Shown: positions 17,936 through 26,372 of the stretch, in pieces
How the letters are laid out: the number at the start of each line of letters is the position of its first letter
Numbering within the stretch: position 1 is the stretch's first letter
DNA from: Nitrincola salilacus
GTDB lineage: Bacteria; Pseudomonadota; Gammaproteobacteria; Pseudomonadales; Balneatricaceae
Direction: 5' to 3'
Assembly: GCF_046271865.1 (NCBI RefSeq)
Contig: NZ_CP176580.1
Coordinates: forward strand, 620,001-684,000
DNA length: 64,000 nt
Notes under the pieces: generated by a model
Told to the model about the DNA's origin: nothing
The model's input: the letters and a program-made list of their open reading frames with translations, nothing else
Databases searched by the model: none
Made by a program: the position numbers and the translations under genes

Positions 17936-18579
17936 GGCCGGTCAAGACTCGTTATAGTCGCCGGGATAATTACCGGGATAGTTACCGATATAGTCACCGG
18001 GGTTTTACTCTGATTGAGGTAGTCATTGCGCTGACGCTGCTCTCGCTGCTCATGCTGGCGACTATCACGGCCATGAGAACACTCGCAGACAGTCAGACAA
18101 GAATTGTACAGATCAGTCAGCAGGTTGATGAATCCAGAATAGTGTCCAGCTTGCTGCGTTCATTGATCAGTCAGGCAATACCCGTCGTGCGCGTCCGGCC
18201 GGGGGAGGGGTATGGTGCCTATTTCAGAGGCATGCCGCAGGAGCTGCTGTGGGTGGCCCCCATGAGTGGCTATCAGGGGCCGGGTGGTTTGCATGTGATG
18301 AGGCTGTCCCTGTCCGACCAGCAGGCCTTGCTATTGCAGTTTCAACCCTATCAGGGGCCGCAGAGCGAGCCCGACTGGGCTATGGTCGAGCCAGCGATAC
18401 TGTTGGAAGATGTCACTGCCTTCGAACTTGAGTATCGATTTGCACTCAATACCGACTGGTTGCAAGAGTGGGACTGGTCGCAGTACGCACCGACACATGT
18501 TCGGCTTGGCATCGAGCAGGAGGGTAGGCGTTGGTCGGATTTGACGCTTGTGCTGGGCCCGCCTGAGGTGCGCCTGTGA
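17932..18579 (+). CDS. gspJ: Minor pseudopilin GspJ with expanded leader
   Basis: Minor pseudopilin of the I-J-K tip complex, 215 residues. Seen: FTLIEVVIALTLLSLLMLAT with Glu5, then a beta-rich domain with GGLHVMRLSL and LEYRFALNTDWLQEW. The leader before the cleavage Gly is 24 residues, long for the family, basic and Tyr-rich, because it is encoded by four imperfect 12-bp repeats (17949-17996). The ATG overlaps the gspI stop (ATGA) and no in-frame ATG lies closer to the cleavage site, so the long leader appears real. Confidence 0.9.
   Translation: MRPVKTRYSRRDNYRDSYRYSHRGFTLIEVVIALTLLSLLMLATITAMRTLADSQTRIVQISQQVDESRIVSSLLRSLISQAIPVVRVRPGEGYGAYFRGMPQELLWVAPMSGYQGPGGLHVMRLSLSDQQALLLQFQPYQGPQSEPDWAMVEPAILLEDVTAFELEYRFALNTDWLQEWDWSQYAPTHVRLGIEQEGRRWSDLTLVLGPPEVRL
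17949..17996. repeat. Four imperfect 12-bp tandem repeats in the gspJ leader
   Basis: CCGGGATAATTA (17961-17972), CCGGGATAGTTA (17973-17984), CCGATATAGTCA (17985-17996), preceded by a more diverged copy at 17949-17960. The repeats stay in frame and lengthen the prepilin leader. Confidence 0.8.
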
Positions 18580-19502
18580 TGCGCTCCAGGAAGCAGGCCG
18601 GTGTCGCTCTGGCGATGTTGCTGTGGTTTATTGCGGCCATGTCCATTATGGTGGCTGGAGTGATGGCGGTTGCGAAAATGGATGCCCGGTTGACCAGCCT
18701 TCAGGTGCAGAAAGCACAGGCCGCTGCCGCTGGCGATGGTGCAGCTAATCTAATGATGAAAGAACTGCTGTCGCTGCAGCAAAATGGGCTTTATACCGGG
18801 CGAGGGATAGTGGAGCAGGAATATACAATTGGTGAGCATGAGATTAGAATGCGCGCCATACCGGTATCTGGCCTTGTGGATTTGAATCTGTCGTCTGAAG
18901 AGCTGTTGGTGGCTCTGTTTCAGTATGGCGCCGGGCTTGAAGAATCTGAGGCGGTCAGTTTTGCACATAGAGTTCAGGATTGGCGAGAAGACAGTGAGCT
19001 GAAACGGCTGTATGGCGCAGATGCCAGTGATTATGAAGCGGCCGGGTATGGTTATGGCCCCAGAAATGGACGCTTTGAAGTGGTTGAAGATCTGCTTCAG
19101 GTGCTCGGTATTAACAGGGCGCTCTATGATAGTATAGCCAGCTCAGTACATGCGACGGGTTTTGGGCAGGCGGCAATCGATCCGTTGTCCGCTCCCGAGA
19201 GTGTGCTGAAAGTGCTGGCACAGGGCGATGTCGAGTTGGTGAATGCAATCGTGAACGCTCGGCAGCAGGCCCCCTTTGATGAGGCTGGTATTGCTGGCTT
19301 GCCGGCAGATTTTCTGATGCCGGCAACAGTGCCGATCTATCGGCTCGATGCCTGGGTCAGCTTCCCTGACGGTCGTGTCTATCAGCGCAGGCGGTGGGGG
19401 GATTTCAATATGGCGGGTCTGGATGGTTTGCCCTGGCGTTTTCTGCGAACCGAGCCTGTTACGGCAGTCGGTAAAGAGGTGTTTACAGATGCAAGAGATT
19501 AA
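18579..19502 (+). CDS. gspK: Minor pseudopilin GspK
   Basis: Large minor pseudopilin capping the tip. Seen: leader MRSRKQAG, then VALAMLLWFIAAMSIMVAG; as is known for GspK, the position-5 Glu is absent. The large globular domain has LVDLNLSSEELLVALF near residue 97, and two helix-hairpin-helix-like segments. 307 residues is normal. The ATG at 18579 overlaps the gspJ TGA (TGATG); an upstream GTG at 18576 is less likely. Confidence 0.9.
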   Translation: MRSRKQAGVALAMLLWFIAAMSIMVAGVMAVAKMDARLTSLQVQKAQAAAAGDGAANLMMKELLSLQQNGLYTGRGIVEQEYTIGEHEIRMRAIPVSGLVDLNLSSEELLVALFQYGAGLEESEAVSFAHRVQDWREDSELKRLYGADASDYEAAGYGYGPRNGRFEVVEDLLQVLGINRALYDSIASSVHATGFGQAAIDPLSAPESVLKVLAQGDVELVNAIVNARQQAPFDEAGIAGLPADFLMPATVPIYRLDAWVSFPDGRVYQRRRWGDFNMAGLDGLPWRFLRTEPVTAVGKEVFTDARD

Positions 19503-19504
19503 CG

Positions 19505-20521
19505 ATGGCATCAGTTGATAATCAATGGAAGCTGTTCGGCATTGATTTGCGTGGACTGGCAAATATGTGGCGCGCCGGTTGGCGTGACATAGCCTGGGGA
19601 CAGGATTCAGTGCTGCGCAGATGGCTTGATGATGCCGTCACGTTGCGCGATCCTGTTTCTGGCGTTTCACGCGTGTACCAGGCGGGCCGTGTCAGTCGAC
19701 TTAAGAGCGCACCTTGTAATGCCTATGTTTTACCGGTGGAATTGTTGCTGGTTAAACAGTTGTCTTTGCCCGAGTCGGTAGAGGTTGATATCGACTCCGC
19801 ACTGGGGTTTGAGGTTCGGGCTAATAGCCCTTTCCCTCCAGAAGATACCTGTACTGGCTGGACGATCATCAGTCGTGATGACGGGCGGATCAGCGTCAGT
19901 CTGGTGATCGTGTCCCGCAGTGCTGTGACGAACTATCTGCGTCAGACAAATATGCAGCCTGATGAAGCGACAGAAATCTGGGCGTTGACAGACAGTCATC
20001 CGGTCGTGATAGGTGGGTTTGGTGAGTCTGCCCGCAATCAGCGCTATGAAAAAAAGCTGAATCGATTGTTGTTGGGCGTTGTTTACAGTGTGCTCATGCT
20101 GGCGCTCATACCTGCCGTACCGGTTCTGGCCAAACATCAGCAACTGCAGAAGCTGGAGCGCCTGCAGCAGCGGGTGCAAACGGATGCTCAGGAAGCCGTG
20201 CAGCTCAGAGCAACACTGGCGGCGAGTAATGAGCGAGCGAGTATGATCAATCATCTGTTGTCGACTCAGCATGATCCTTACAAGCAGTTACAAACATTGA
20301 CAGCGTTGTTGGGTGATGATGTCTGGCTGGCGAGTATGGAGCTGCGCGAGAACAGGCTCCGAATAGATGGGCGTGCCGCAAATGCTGCCGGTCTGATGCA
20401 GACGCTTTCGCAGCGCCCTGAGTTTGTTGAGGTCAGGTCCCCATCAGCCATCAGGAGGGAACGCTCCGGTGAAGAGCGTTTTGTACTGGACATCATGCTG
20501 AGTGCCGAGGAAGCGTTGTAG
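19505..20521 (+). CDS. gspL: Type II secretion protein GspL
   Basis: Bitopic inner membrane protein linking GspE to the platform. Seen over 338 residues: a cytoplasmic actin-like region to about residue 180 (LPVELLLVKQLSLPESVEVD near 77), one membrane helix near 186-206 (LLLGVVYSVLMLALIPAV), a coiled-coil stretch (HQQLQKLERLQQRVQTDAQE) and a PilN-like ferredoxin-fold periplasmic end. Sequence similarity to classical GspL is low, so the call leans on topology and order. ATG is 2 bases after the gspK stop. Confidence 0.82.
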   Translation: MASVDNQWKLFGIDLRGLANMWRAGWRDIAWGQDSVLRRWLDDAVTLRDPVSGVSRVYQAGRVSRLKSAPCNAYVLPVELLLVKQLSLPESVEVDIDSALGFEVRANSPFPPEDTCTGWTIISRDDGRISVSLVIVSRSAVTNYLRQTNMQPDEATEIWALTDSHPVVIGGFGESARNQRYEKKLNRLLLGVVYSVLMLALIPAVPVLAKHQQLQKLERLQQRVQTDAQEAVQLRATLAASNERASMINHLLSTQHDPYKQLQTLTALLGDDVWLASMELRENRLRIDGRAANAAGLMQTLSQRPEFVEVRSPSAIRRERSGEERFVLDIMLSAEEAL

Positions 20522-21076
20522 ATGCTGGGAATCAGAACAAAGCGTGGTTGGACAGTCCTGGCGATAACGGGTGCGGCTGTCTTGTTGACACTCATGCTGA
20601 TATTGAGTGCTTTATGGCAGGCTTATCATGACTATAGTAGCCAGATCGACTCTCTGGAACCGCGTATTGCCCGGCTAATCGGCATCACGCAGAGCCATGC
20701 CGAACTGCTGGAGGCAAATCTTGAAATCGATGCTCAGCTTGCCGAGTTGGCCTATCCTGCATCACAGGATGCAACCGCTACGGGTACGGTCATGCAGCAG
20801 GTTGTGCGTAATCTGACGCAGTCAGTGGGTATGGAGGTCACGGGAAGCCAGATTCTACCGGCTCGCTCCGAGGGAAATCTGGAGTTTATCTCTCTTAACC
20901 TTACCCTCACAGGGGAACTGGGTGCATTGGAATCGTTACTGTTGGATCTGCCCTCAGTCAGGCCTCTTGTTTTTGTCGACTCTATCGTGATTCAACCGGC
21001 GCGTGTCAGAAGTGGAAGTGGGGTTCAGTCACTCATGGTGCAAATGGGTTTAACCTCAGTGAGGTTGCTGCCATGA
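20522..21076 (+). CDS. gspM: Type II secretion protein GspM
   Basis: Bitopic inner membrane protein that pairs with GspL. Seen: short cytoplasmic start MLGIRTKRG, one membrane helix near residues 10-34, a coiled region QIDSLEPRIARLIGITQSH, and a small periplasmic ferredoxin-like domain ending in VQMGLTSVRLLP. 184 residues. The ATG follows the gspL stop with no gap, and the stop overlaps the next gene by ATGA. Assigned from topology and order (T2SSM_b-like), not strong motif identity. Confidence 0.82.
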   Translation: MLGIRTKRGWTVLAITGAAVLLTLMLILSALWQAYHDYSSQIDSLEPRIARLIGITQSHAELLEANLEIDAQLAELAYPASQDATATGTVMQQVVRNLTQSVGMEVTGSQILPARSEGNLEFISLNLTLTGELGALESLLLDLPSVRPLVFVDSIVIQPARVRSGSGVQSLMVQMGLTSVRLLP

Positions 21077-21666
21077 ATGTTGCGCGCAGTATTTCAATGA
21101 TCGCAGTAGTGCTGACAACAGTGTTTGTTGCCTTGTTTGCATGGGGTTGGCTGAAGGTCAAACTGATGTCTGACCCGGAACCCTGGCTGCCTGCGCCGGA
21201 GTCGCTGAGTGCCGTTGTCGTGACGATGCCGCAGGCGGGGGGTGTGTCTGATGAAGTGGTACTTGATCGGCCGCTGTTCTGGGCAGGGCGGCGGCCATAC
21301 ATAGAGCCCGAAGCGTCTGTGGCTGTCACTGAAGAACCCTCCAAAGGTAACGATATTCTGGATAAAACCCGGCTTCTGGGGGCGTATATGGCACCAGGGG
21401 CAGCTGGCGTGATACTGGATGTCGATGGTTCCAGAGAGCGGTTGCTGATGGGGGAGACGCTAGGAGAGTGGACACTGAGATACATGAGTTCAATGGGTGC
21501 TGTGTTCGGAAAAGGTGAGGAGCAGGATGGTCCGGGGGTTACCCGCACGATCACGCTTGAGCATGCCTATCCGACTGCTTCAGTACGACCACAGTCGATA
21601 CCGGCTGAAAGACGCCCTCTTGAATCGGATGAGCAACCATCATCTGATGATGTAAACGAGGGGTGA
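21073..21666 (+). CDS. GspC/GspN-like homology-region protein without PDZ domain
   Basis: Small bitopic protein (197 residues) in the position where a T2SS needs its secretin-contacting inner membrane protein. Seen: a membrane helix near residues 7-27, a Pro-rich periplasmic linker, LDRPLFWAGRRP near 71 as in GspN/GspC-type proteins, then a homology-region-like beta domain LLGAYMAPGAAGVILDVDG near 102 and ERLLMGETLGEWTL. No PDZ domain follows; the tail is acidic and low-complexity. It overlaps gspM by ATGA and is followed by gspD, so it most likely connects the platform to the secretin. Whether to name it GspC or GspN cannot be settled here. Confidence 0.7.
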   Translation: MNVARSISMIAVVLTTVFVALFAWGWLKVKLMSDPEPWLPAPESLSAVVVTMPQAGGVSDEVVLDRPLFWAGRRPYIEPEASVAVTEEPSKGNDILDKTRLLGAYMAPGAAGVILDVDGSRERLLMGETLGEWTLRYMSSMGAVFGKGEEQDGPGVTRTITLEHAYPTASVRPQSIPAERRPLESDEQPSSDDVNEG

Positions 21667-21696
21667 GACGATAATGAGAAAAGGAAGGCATGCCGA

Positions 21697-23904
21697 ATGA
21701 TGGCGTTGACAAAAAAACTATCACTCCTTGGCTTGTGTGCCCTGGTCCTGTCCGGCTGCGTCACTGGTCCACTTTCCGGGTCAGTAACCGGCAGGCAGAC
21801 AAATGATGGCGGACCTACCTTTCCGTTCGACTTTGAAAATCAAGGCCCATATACAGCAGGGAATGAGCCCGTTGCTGCAGAAAATGCAGATACATCCAGG
21901 GCCGATGCTGTTGTATATCGTGGCAATGATCGTATGGCAAGCCCACCTGCAGCCCGCGATCCGGTGTCTTTGATTGGTGATGCGGTAACTCTGAATTTCG
22001 AACAGGCACCTATCACCGAGGTGGTGCATGCGGTACTGGGCGATATTCTGGAGTTGGATTACGTGATTGAGCATCCTCTGGAGGGGGATATCACACTGCG
22101 AACCCGCTCGCCTGTTCCGCGTGATCAGTTGCTTCCGATTCTGGAATCTTTACTGCAGGGTAGTGGTGCCGTGATGATACGGGACCGTAATGATCGCTAT
22201 TTTGTCGGTGCGGCCTCTTCTTTGACGGGGCTGCTGCCTTCTGTGTCTGATTCTGGTGGAAATGCGGTCGGGTACAGTAATGTTGTGGTTCCGTTGCAGT
22301 ATATCGGTGCAAAAGAGATGGCGGATATCCTTGCACCTGTAGCCAGTGAGTCATCATTTGTACGTATTGACACTACGCGCAATCTACTTGTCCTGGCGGG
22401 TACCCGAAATCAGATTGATGGCTGGATGGATATCGTGGCCACGTTCGATATTGATCTGTTGAAGGGTATGTCTGTCGGTGTTTTTCCATTGCAATATGCA
22501 TCAGTTACGGAAGTGGATAAAGCGATTCAGGTATTGCTCGGAAGTGCACCGGCTGCATCCAATCAGCAAAGTGATACCACATCTGTCATTGCTGCAGCCA
22601 CGTTGTCCAGCGTGGTACGTGTTATCCCGATCGAACGTCTGAACAGTATCCTGGTGGTGTCGCCTCGTGCGCACTATCTGGATCAGGTGCGTGTATGGAT
22701 TGAACGCTTGGATCAGGCGCCGGATCACAATTTCGAGAGCCAGTTGTTTGTTTATCCTGTCCAGAATGGCTCTGCCGTGCATCTGGCTGGCCTGCTGAGC
22801 GACCTTTTTGGCGCGGGGTCCGGTGCGAGCACTGCACAGCGTGACTCCGGCGTGTCACCAGCCATGACCTCAACCTCTTTAGGGGATACGGCAAGTGCTG
22901 ATGGGGACACATCTACCAGTGGAACCAGCAGGCAGACAAATACGGCTGCTGAGGGTAAGGCCAACTTTCAGTTGGGTGAAGGTATGAAAGTGGTGGCAGA
23001 TGAGCAGAGTAACGCGCTGCTGATTTATGCCAGGAAGGCCGATTATCAGAAAATCGAGTCAGCCATGAAAAAGCTCGATATTGCACCTACACAGGTATTG
23101 ATCGAGGCCAATATCATTGAAGTCTCTCTGCGCGATAAGCTTGAGTATGGATTGCAGTGGCATCTGCAGAATGGTTTTGGTGGTGGGCGTGGTGGCAGTG
23201 CTTTGCTGAATACGTCAGACGGGGCAATCGGGCCCGGTCAAGGGTTCTCTTTTACAGTGACCAATTCTGTGGGTGATATCCGGGCGGTATTGAATGCGCT
23301 GGCCGAAGAATCCTTGGTTAATGTGATTTCGAGCCCGTCAGTGCTGGTGCTGGATAATCATACGGCCACAATACAGGTGGGTGATCAGCAACCGGTCAGA
23401 ACGGGGGAGAGCATCACTGATGGCGGCACAGTCAGCAGTACCATTCAGTATCGTGATACCGGGATTAACCTGGCTGTGACTCCATCCGTTAATGCCGGAG
23501 GGATGGTCAGCATGGATATCAAACAATCCTTCACCGAGGTGGGAACTCAGGACCCGATTACTGGTCAAGTAGGGTTCAAGGAACGAAATATAGAAAGCCG
23601 TGTGGCGATACGCTCAGGGGAAACTGTTGTGCTGGGTGGCTTGATTCGGGATAACTCAGTGAATGGGCGTGTGGGGGTGCCGGTGTTGCATGAACTTCCG
23701 GTAGTGGGGAACCTGTTCGGGTCCACCGCCAATCTGAGGGAAAAAACCGAGTTGCTGGTAATCATTACGCCTCGTGTGCTGGTGAATGAACAGGATCTTC
23801 GGGATGTCAGTCGAGAAATCCGCTCACGGATGCGCAATATGGACAAGCTCCCGATTGAGTCGAGTTCGGTGATTGACAAGCAATCAGAGCTCGTACCTGA
23901 GTGA
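21697..23904 (+). CDS. gspD: Type II secretion secretin GspD, predicted lipoprotein
   Basis: Outer membrane multimeric channel, 735 residues. Seen: a lipoprotein signal KKLSLLGLCALVLSGC with Cys at residue 21, a linker, N0 domain (VTLNFEQAPITEVVHAVLGD near 100), N1-N3 repeats, a Ser/Thr-rich low-complexity insertion near 380-415, then the secretin core ending in VLGGLIRDNSVNGRVGVP and ELLVIITPRVLV. The residue after the Cys is Val, not Asp, so outer membrane sorting is expected. The lipobox suggests a self-piloting secretin like HxcQ, with no need for a GspS pilotin (none is seen). ATGs at 21697 and 21700 are both possible; AAGGAAGG precedes them. Confidence 0.95.
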   Translation: MMALTKKLSLLGLCALVLSGCVTGPLSGSVTGRQTNDGGPTFPFDFENQGPYTAGNEPVAAENADTSRADAVVYRGNDRMASPPAARDPVSLIGDAVTLNFEQAPITEVVHAVLGDILELDYVIEHPLEGDITLRTRSPVPRDQLLPILESLLQGSGAVMIRDRNDRYFVGAASSLTGLLPSVSDSGGNAVGYSNVVVPLQYIGAKEMADILAPVASESSFVRIDTTRNLLVLAGTRNQIDGWMDIVATFDIDLLKGMSVGVFPLQYASVTEVDKAIQVLLGSAPAASNQQSDTTSVIAAATLSSVVRVIPIERLNSILVVSPRAHYLDQVRVWIERLDQAPDHNFESQLFVYPVQNGSAVHLAGLLSDLFGAGSGASTAQRDSGVSPAMTSTSLGDTASADGDTSTSGTSRQTNTAAEGKANFQLGEGMKVVADEQSNALLIYARKADYQKIESAMKKLDIAPTQVLIEANIIEVSLRDKLEYGLQWHLQNGFGGGRGGSALLNTSDGAIGPGQGFSFTVTNSVGDIRAVLNALAEESLVNVISSPSVLVLDNHTATIQVGDQQPVRTGESITDGGTVSSTIQYRDTGINLAVTPSVNAGGMVSMDIKQSFTEVGTQDPITGQVGFKERNIESRVAIRSGETVVLGGLIRDNSVNGRVGVPVLHELPVVGNLFGSTANLREKTELLVIITPRVLVNEQDLRDVSREIRSRMRNMDKLPIESSSVIDKQSELVPE

Positions 23905-24057
23905 AAATGAGCAAAACTGAAAAAAAAGTGAAATTTTGTCGTCTACAGGTTGCTGAATGTAATGAAATCTAAACACAATATGGTCTATAATTTACAAAAT
24001 TTTATGCAATCACTCAAAACATACTCGGCAAATGTGAAAGGCTCTGCGAAGCCTGCG

Positions 24058-24489
24058 ATGAGAATCAAGGCTGGGGCGAAAGTGTTTAATGTACTTGGAA
24101 TTGCCTTTGTCGCTCTGGTTTTATCAGCCTGCGCTTCGCAGCCATTCGGTAATGCCGACAATGAAAGAAGTGATGAGGCGGTCATCACCGAACGTGCGCA
24201 GGCAAGGTTGGATGCATTGATCGCAGGTGATCTCCCTGCTGCGTGGTCTTATACATCGCCAGGGTACCGGCAGCGTGTAAGTAATCCGATGCATTACAGC
24301 GCTGTAGTCGGTGGCAGTGGGGCCTGGACGGCGGCGGCAGTTGATAGCGTTACGTGCGATTCTGATGAGTCCTGCACTGTGCGGGTGCTGATCACTTACC
24401 CTCTGTTGAATGGTGTGGAGAATACCAAGCCGCTTAAAGAGCGTTGGATCAAGTTTGAGGGCGAGTGGTGGATATTCCACCGCCGCTAA
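24058..24489 (+). CDS. Predicted lipoprotein of unknown function
   Basis: From the ATG at 24058 the 143-residue product begins MRIKAGAKVFNVLGIAFVAL and reaches a lipobox LSAC with Cys near residue 26. The mature part has ITERAQARLDALIAGDLPAAW near residue 42, W-S-Y-T-S-P-G-Y-R, and ends ERWIKFEGEWWIFHRR; it looks like a small NTF2-like or SnoaL-like alpha+beta domain, by impression only. The frame is open back to 23950, with ATGs at 23962, 23980 and 24004. I chose 24058 because it gives a clean lipoprotein signal, but its Shine-Dalgarno site is poor. It follows gspD by 153 bases. Confidence 0.65.
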   Translation: MRIKAGAKVFNVLGIAFVALVLSACASQPFGNADNERSDEAVITERAQARLDALIAGDLPAAWSYTSPGYRQRVSNPMHYSAVVGGSGAWTAAAVDSVTCDSDESCTVRVLITYPLLNGVENTKPLKERWIKFEGEWWIFHRR

Positions 24490-24631
24490 ATGTGACAAAG
24501 AGCAACGAACAGTGACAATTGCGGCGGTAAAATACAGTAAATTCTGTGTTTAAACTGGTTGAGTGTACCTGTTCTGTGTGTTAGGTTATCAAAACCTGAG
24601 GGGACTTTGCTGTCTGGGCATTTTTAATCAA

Positions 24632-24660
24632 TTGATTATGGGTGTTTATTTCAGTAAATT
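24632..24660 (+). promoter_or_regulatory. Probable sigma-70 promoter for the 24731 gene
   Basis: TTGATT (24632-24637), 17-base spacer, TAAATT (24655-24660), in an AT-rich stretch, 71 bases before the ATG at 24731. The 240-base gap 24490-24730 shows nothing else clear. Confidence 0.45.
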
Positions 24661-24730
24661 TGTAAAAATGGATGCTTAATGCAGCCGCTTTCGTAAAAAT
24701 CTAGATTGTTGTAAACCTAGGAGCAACATA

Positions 24731-26119
24731 ATGAAGAAAAAACTTTTACCTTTGGCAGTGCTGGCGGGATTGGCCGGTGGCATGAGCACCGCGCAGGCAG
24801 TCAACGTAAACTCGGATGGTCTGGGTGAGGTTCTGCTGTATCCTTTCTTCAGTGTTGAAGGTGGTAACGACACCTATGTCAACATTGTCAACACTACTGA
24901 TGAAGTTAAAGCAGTCAAAGTCCGTTTCCTCGAGGCAATGAACAGCCAAGAGGTTCTCGACTTTAACCTGTACCTGTCTCCAGAAGATCACTGGTCTGCT
25001 GTTATCACTGATAACCCGAATGGCGATGGCGCCATCCTGATCACTACTGATACTTCCTGTACAGCTCCTGCAATTCCAGCAGGCGGCGTTGCTTTCCGTT
25101 CCTTCGAATTTGCTGCTGACAGCGTGAATGGCCTGGAGCGTACTCGTGAAGGTTACGTAGAAGTGATCGAGCAGGGTGTTGTTGTTGATGCTGCTCTGGC
25201 TGCTGCTGCAACTCACACCAATGCGGGCACTCCTGCAAACTGTGGAACTATCCGTGCTGCATGGCAGGCGGGTGGTCAGTGGTTGCTTGACCCAACTGAC
25301 GGTGTAAACCCTAACGCAGGCGGCCTGTATGGCTATGGCGTTCTGATCAACGTCAATGAAGGCACTAACGCTTCTTATGATGCGATCGCGCTGGATGACT
25401 TCTCCGCTGCTGTACTGCACAGTGAGCCAGGCGACCTGAACCCAGGTCTGGAAAATGCTGATCCTGTCTCTACTGTTTTCAACGCTGGTGCGGTTGTGAC
25501 TTCCCCATGGGTTGGTACAGCACCTTCTGCTGGTGTTAACGCTGTCAGCGCCGTGCTGATGCATGACAACATCATGAACGACTACGTTCTTGAGCCAAGC
25601 ATCAATGCCGGTACTGATTGGGTCATCACCTTCCCAACCAAGCGTTACTATGTAAACGATGCGGCAGCGCCGGTTGATCCGTTCCTGTCTGAGTGGGTTC
25701 CTGCTGATTCACTGGCTTGTGAAACCATCGCTATCAGCTACACTGACCGTGAAGAACAGGGTGTCGTTGCAGCTGATCTGGACTTCTCTCCAGCACCTCC
25801 AGGCGCAGCTCCACTGTCTCTGTGCTACGAAGCTAACGTTCTGACCTTCAATGGCAGCAATGTACTGAACGGTTCTGATCGTGTACTGCGTAACCTGGAT
25901 GTTGATTTCGACAATGGTTGGTTGAACATTGGCTTTGCTGAAGTTGGCCGCACCTTGGTTGATGCTGATGGTGTCGGTGGTGATACCTACGCTGGTCTGC
26001 CAGTTGTTGGTTTTGCAGTTCAGAAATATGTTAACGGCACACTGCCAGGCGGTGTTCTGTCTAACTATGCTGGCCTGATCAACCACAAAGCAACTCGTCT
26101 GATTACTGTTACTCCTTAA
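24731..26119 (+). CDS. Abundant exported protein of unknown family
   Basis: Not a family I can name. 462 residues starting with a clear Sec signal, MKKKLLPLAVLAGLAGGMST, cut probably after AQA near residue 23. The mature part is acidic, beta-rich, Asn/Asp/Ala/Gly-rich, with segments such as YPFFSVEGGNDTYVNIVNTT near 36 and four Cys after the signal (DTSCTAP, ANCGTIR, LACETIA, LSLCYEA), enough for two disulfides. No membrane barrel ending or anchoring signal was seen. Codon choice is much more biased than in neighbours (mostly CTG, GTT, AAC, CGT, GGT), which usually marks very high expression. It has its own promoter and a strong terminator. Position after gspD makes it a candidate secretion substrate or surface-layer-type protein. 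Confidence 0.8.
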   Translation: MKKKLLPLAVLAGLAGGMSTAQAVNVNSDGLGEVLLYPFFSVEGGNDTYVNIVNTTDEVKAVKVRFLEAMNSQEVLDFNLYLSPEDHWSAVITDNPNGDGAILITTDTSCTAPAIPAGGVAFRSFEFAADSVNGLERTREGYVEVIEQGVVVDAALAAAATHTNAGTPANCGTIRAAWQAGGQWLLDPTDGVNPNAGGLYGYGVLINVNEGTNASYDAIALDDFSAAVLHSEPGDLNPGLENADPVSTVFNAGAVVTSPWVGTAPSAGVNAVSAVLMHDNIMNDYVLEPSINAGTDWVITFPTKRYYVNDAAAPVDPFLSEWVPADSLACETIAISYTDREEQGVVAADLDFSPAPPGAAPLSLCYEANVLTFNGSNVLNGSDRVLRNLDVDFDNGWLNIGFAEVGRTLVDADGVGGDTYAGLPVVGFAVQKYVNGTLPGGVLSNYAGLINHKATRLITVTP

Positions 26120-26140
26120 TTATTTAAGGTTCAGTATGAA

Positions 26141-26170
26141 AAAGGCGCATCATTTGATGCGCCTTTTTTT
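26141..26170 (+). terminator. Rho-independent terminator after the 24731 gene
   Basis: AAAGGCGCATCA (26141-26152) pairs with TGATGCGCCTTT (26155-26166), followed by a T-run. Very strong, consistent with a highly transcribed single-gene unit. Confidence 0.95.
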
Positions 26171-26254
26171 GTGGAAGTTTGTTTGTGGGAATTTTTGTGT
26201 GTGATCGTGGTTATTAAATAAACGGCCAATAGATAAGTAACAATAAATAAACTA

Positions 26255-26283
26255 TTGTCTTATCGAAATCGCTTGTTTATAGT
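26255..26283 (+). promoter_or_regulatory. Probable sigma-70 promoter for the 26373 gene
   Basis: TTGTCT (26255-26260), 17-base spacer, TATAGT (26278-26283). About 90 bases of leader follow, containing the near-palindrome CGTGCCTGGCACG (26344-26356) just before the ribosome site. Confidence 0.5.
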
Positions 26284-26372
26284 GACAACTGTAATAGAGA
26301 TGATGCTCCGTTGCGGTGCAGTCTGAGTGGTCCAGAAAAAAAACGTGCCTGGCACGAAGAGGGTTGTGAAAT

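Noticed and set aside
26344..26356. Near-palindrome CGTGCCTGGCACG before the 26373 gene as an operator
   Set aside because: Single short copy downstream of the predicted promoter; could form a weak 4-bp hairpin, but nothing ties it to a regulator.
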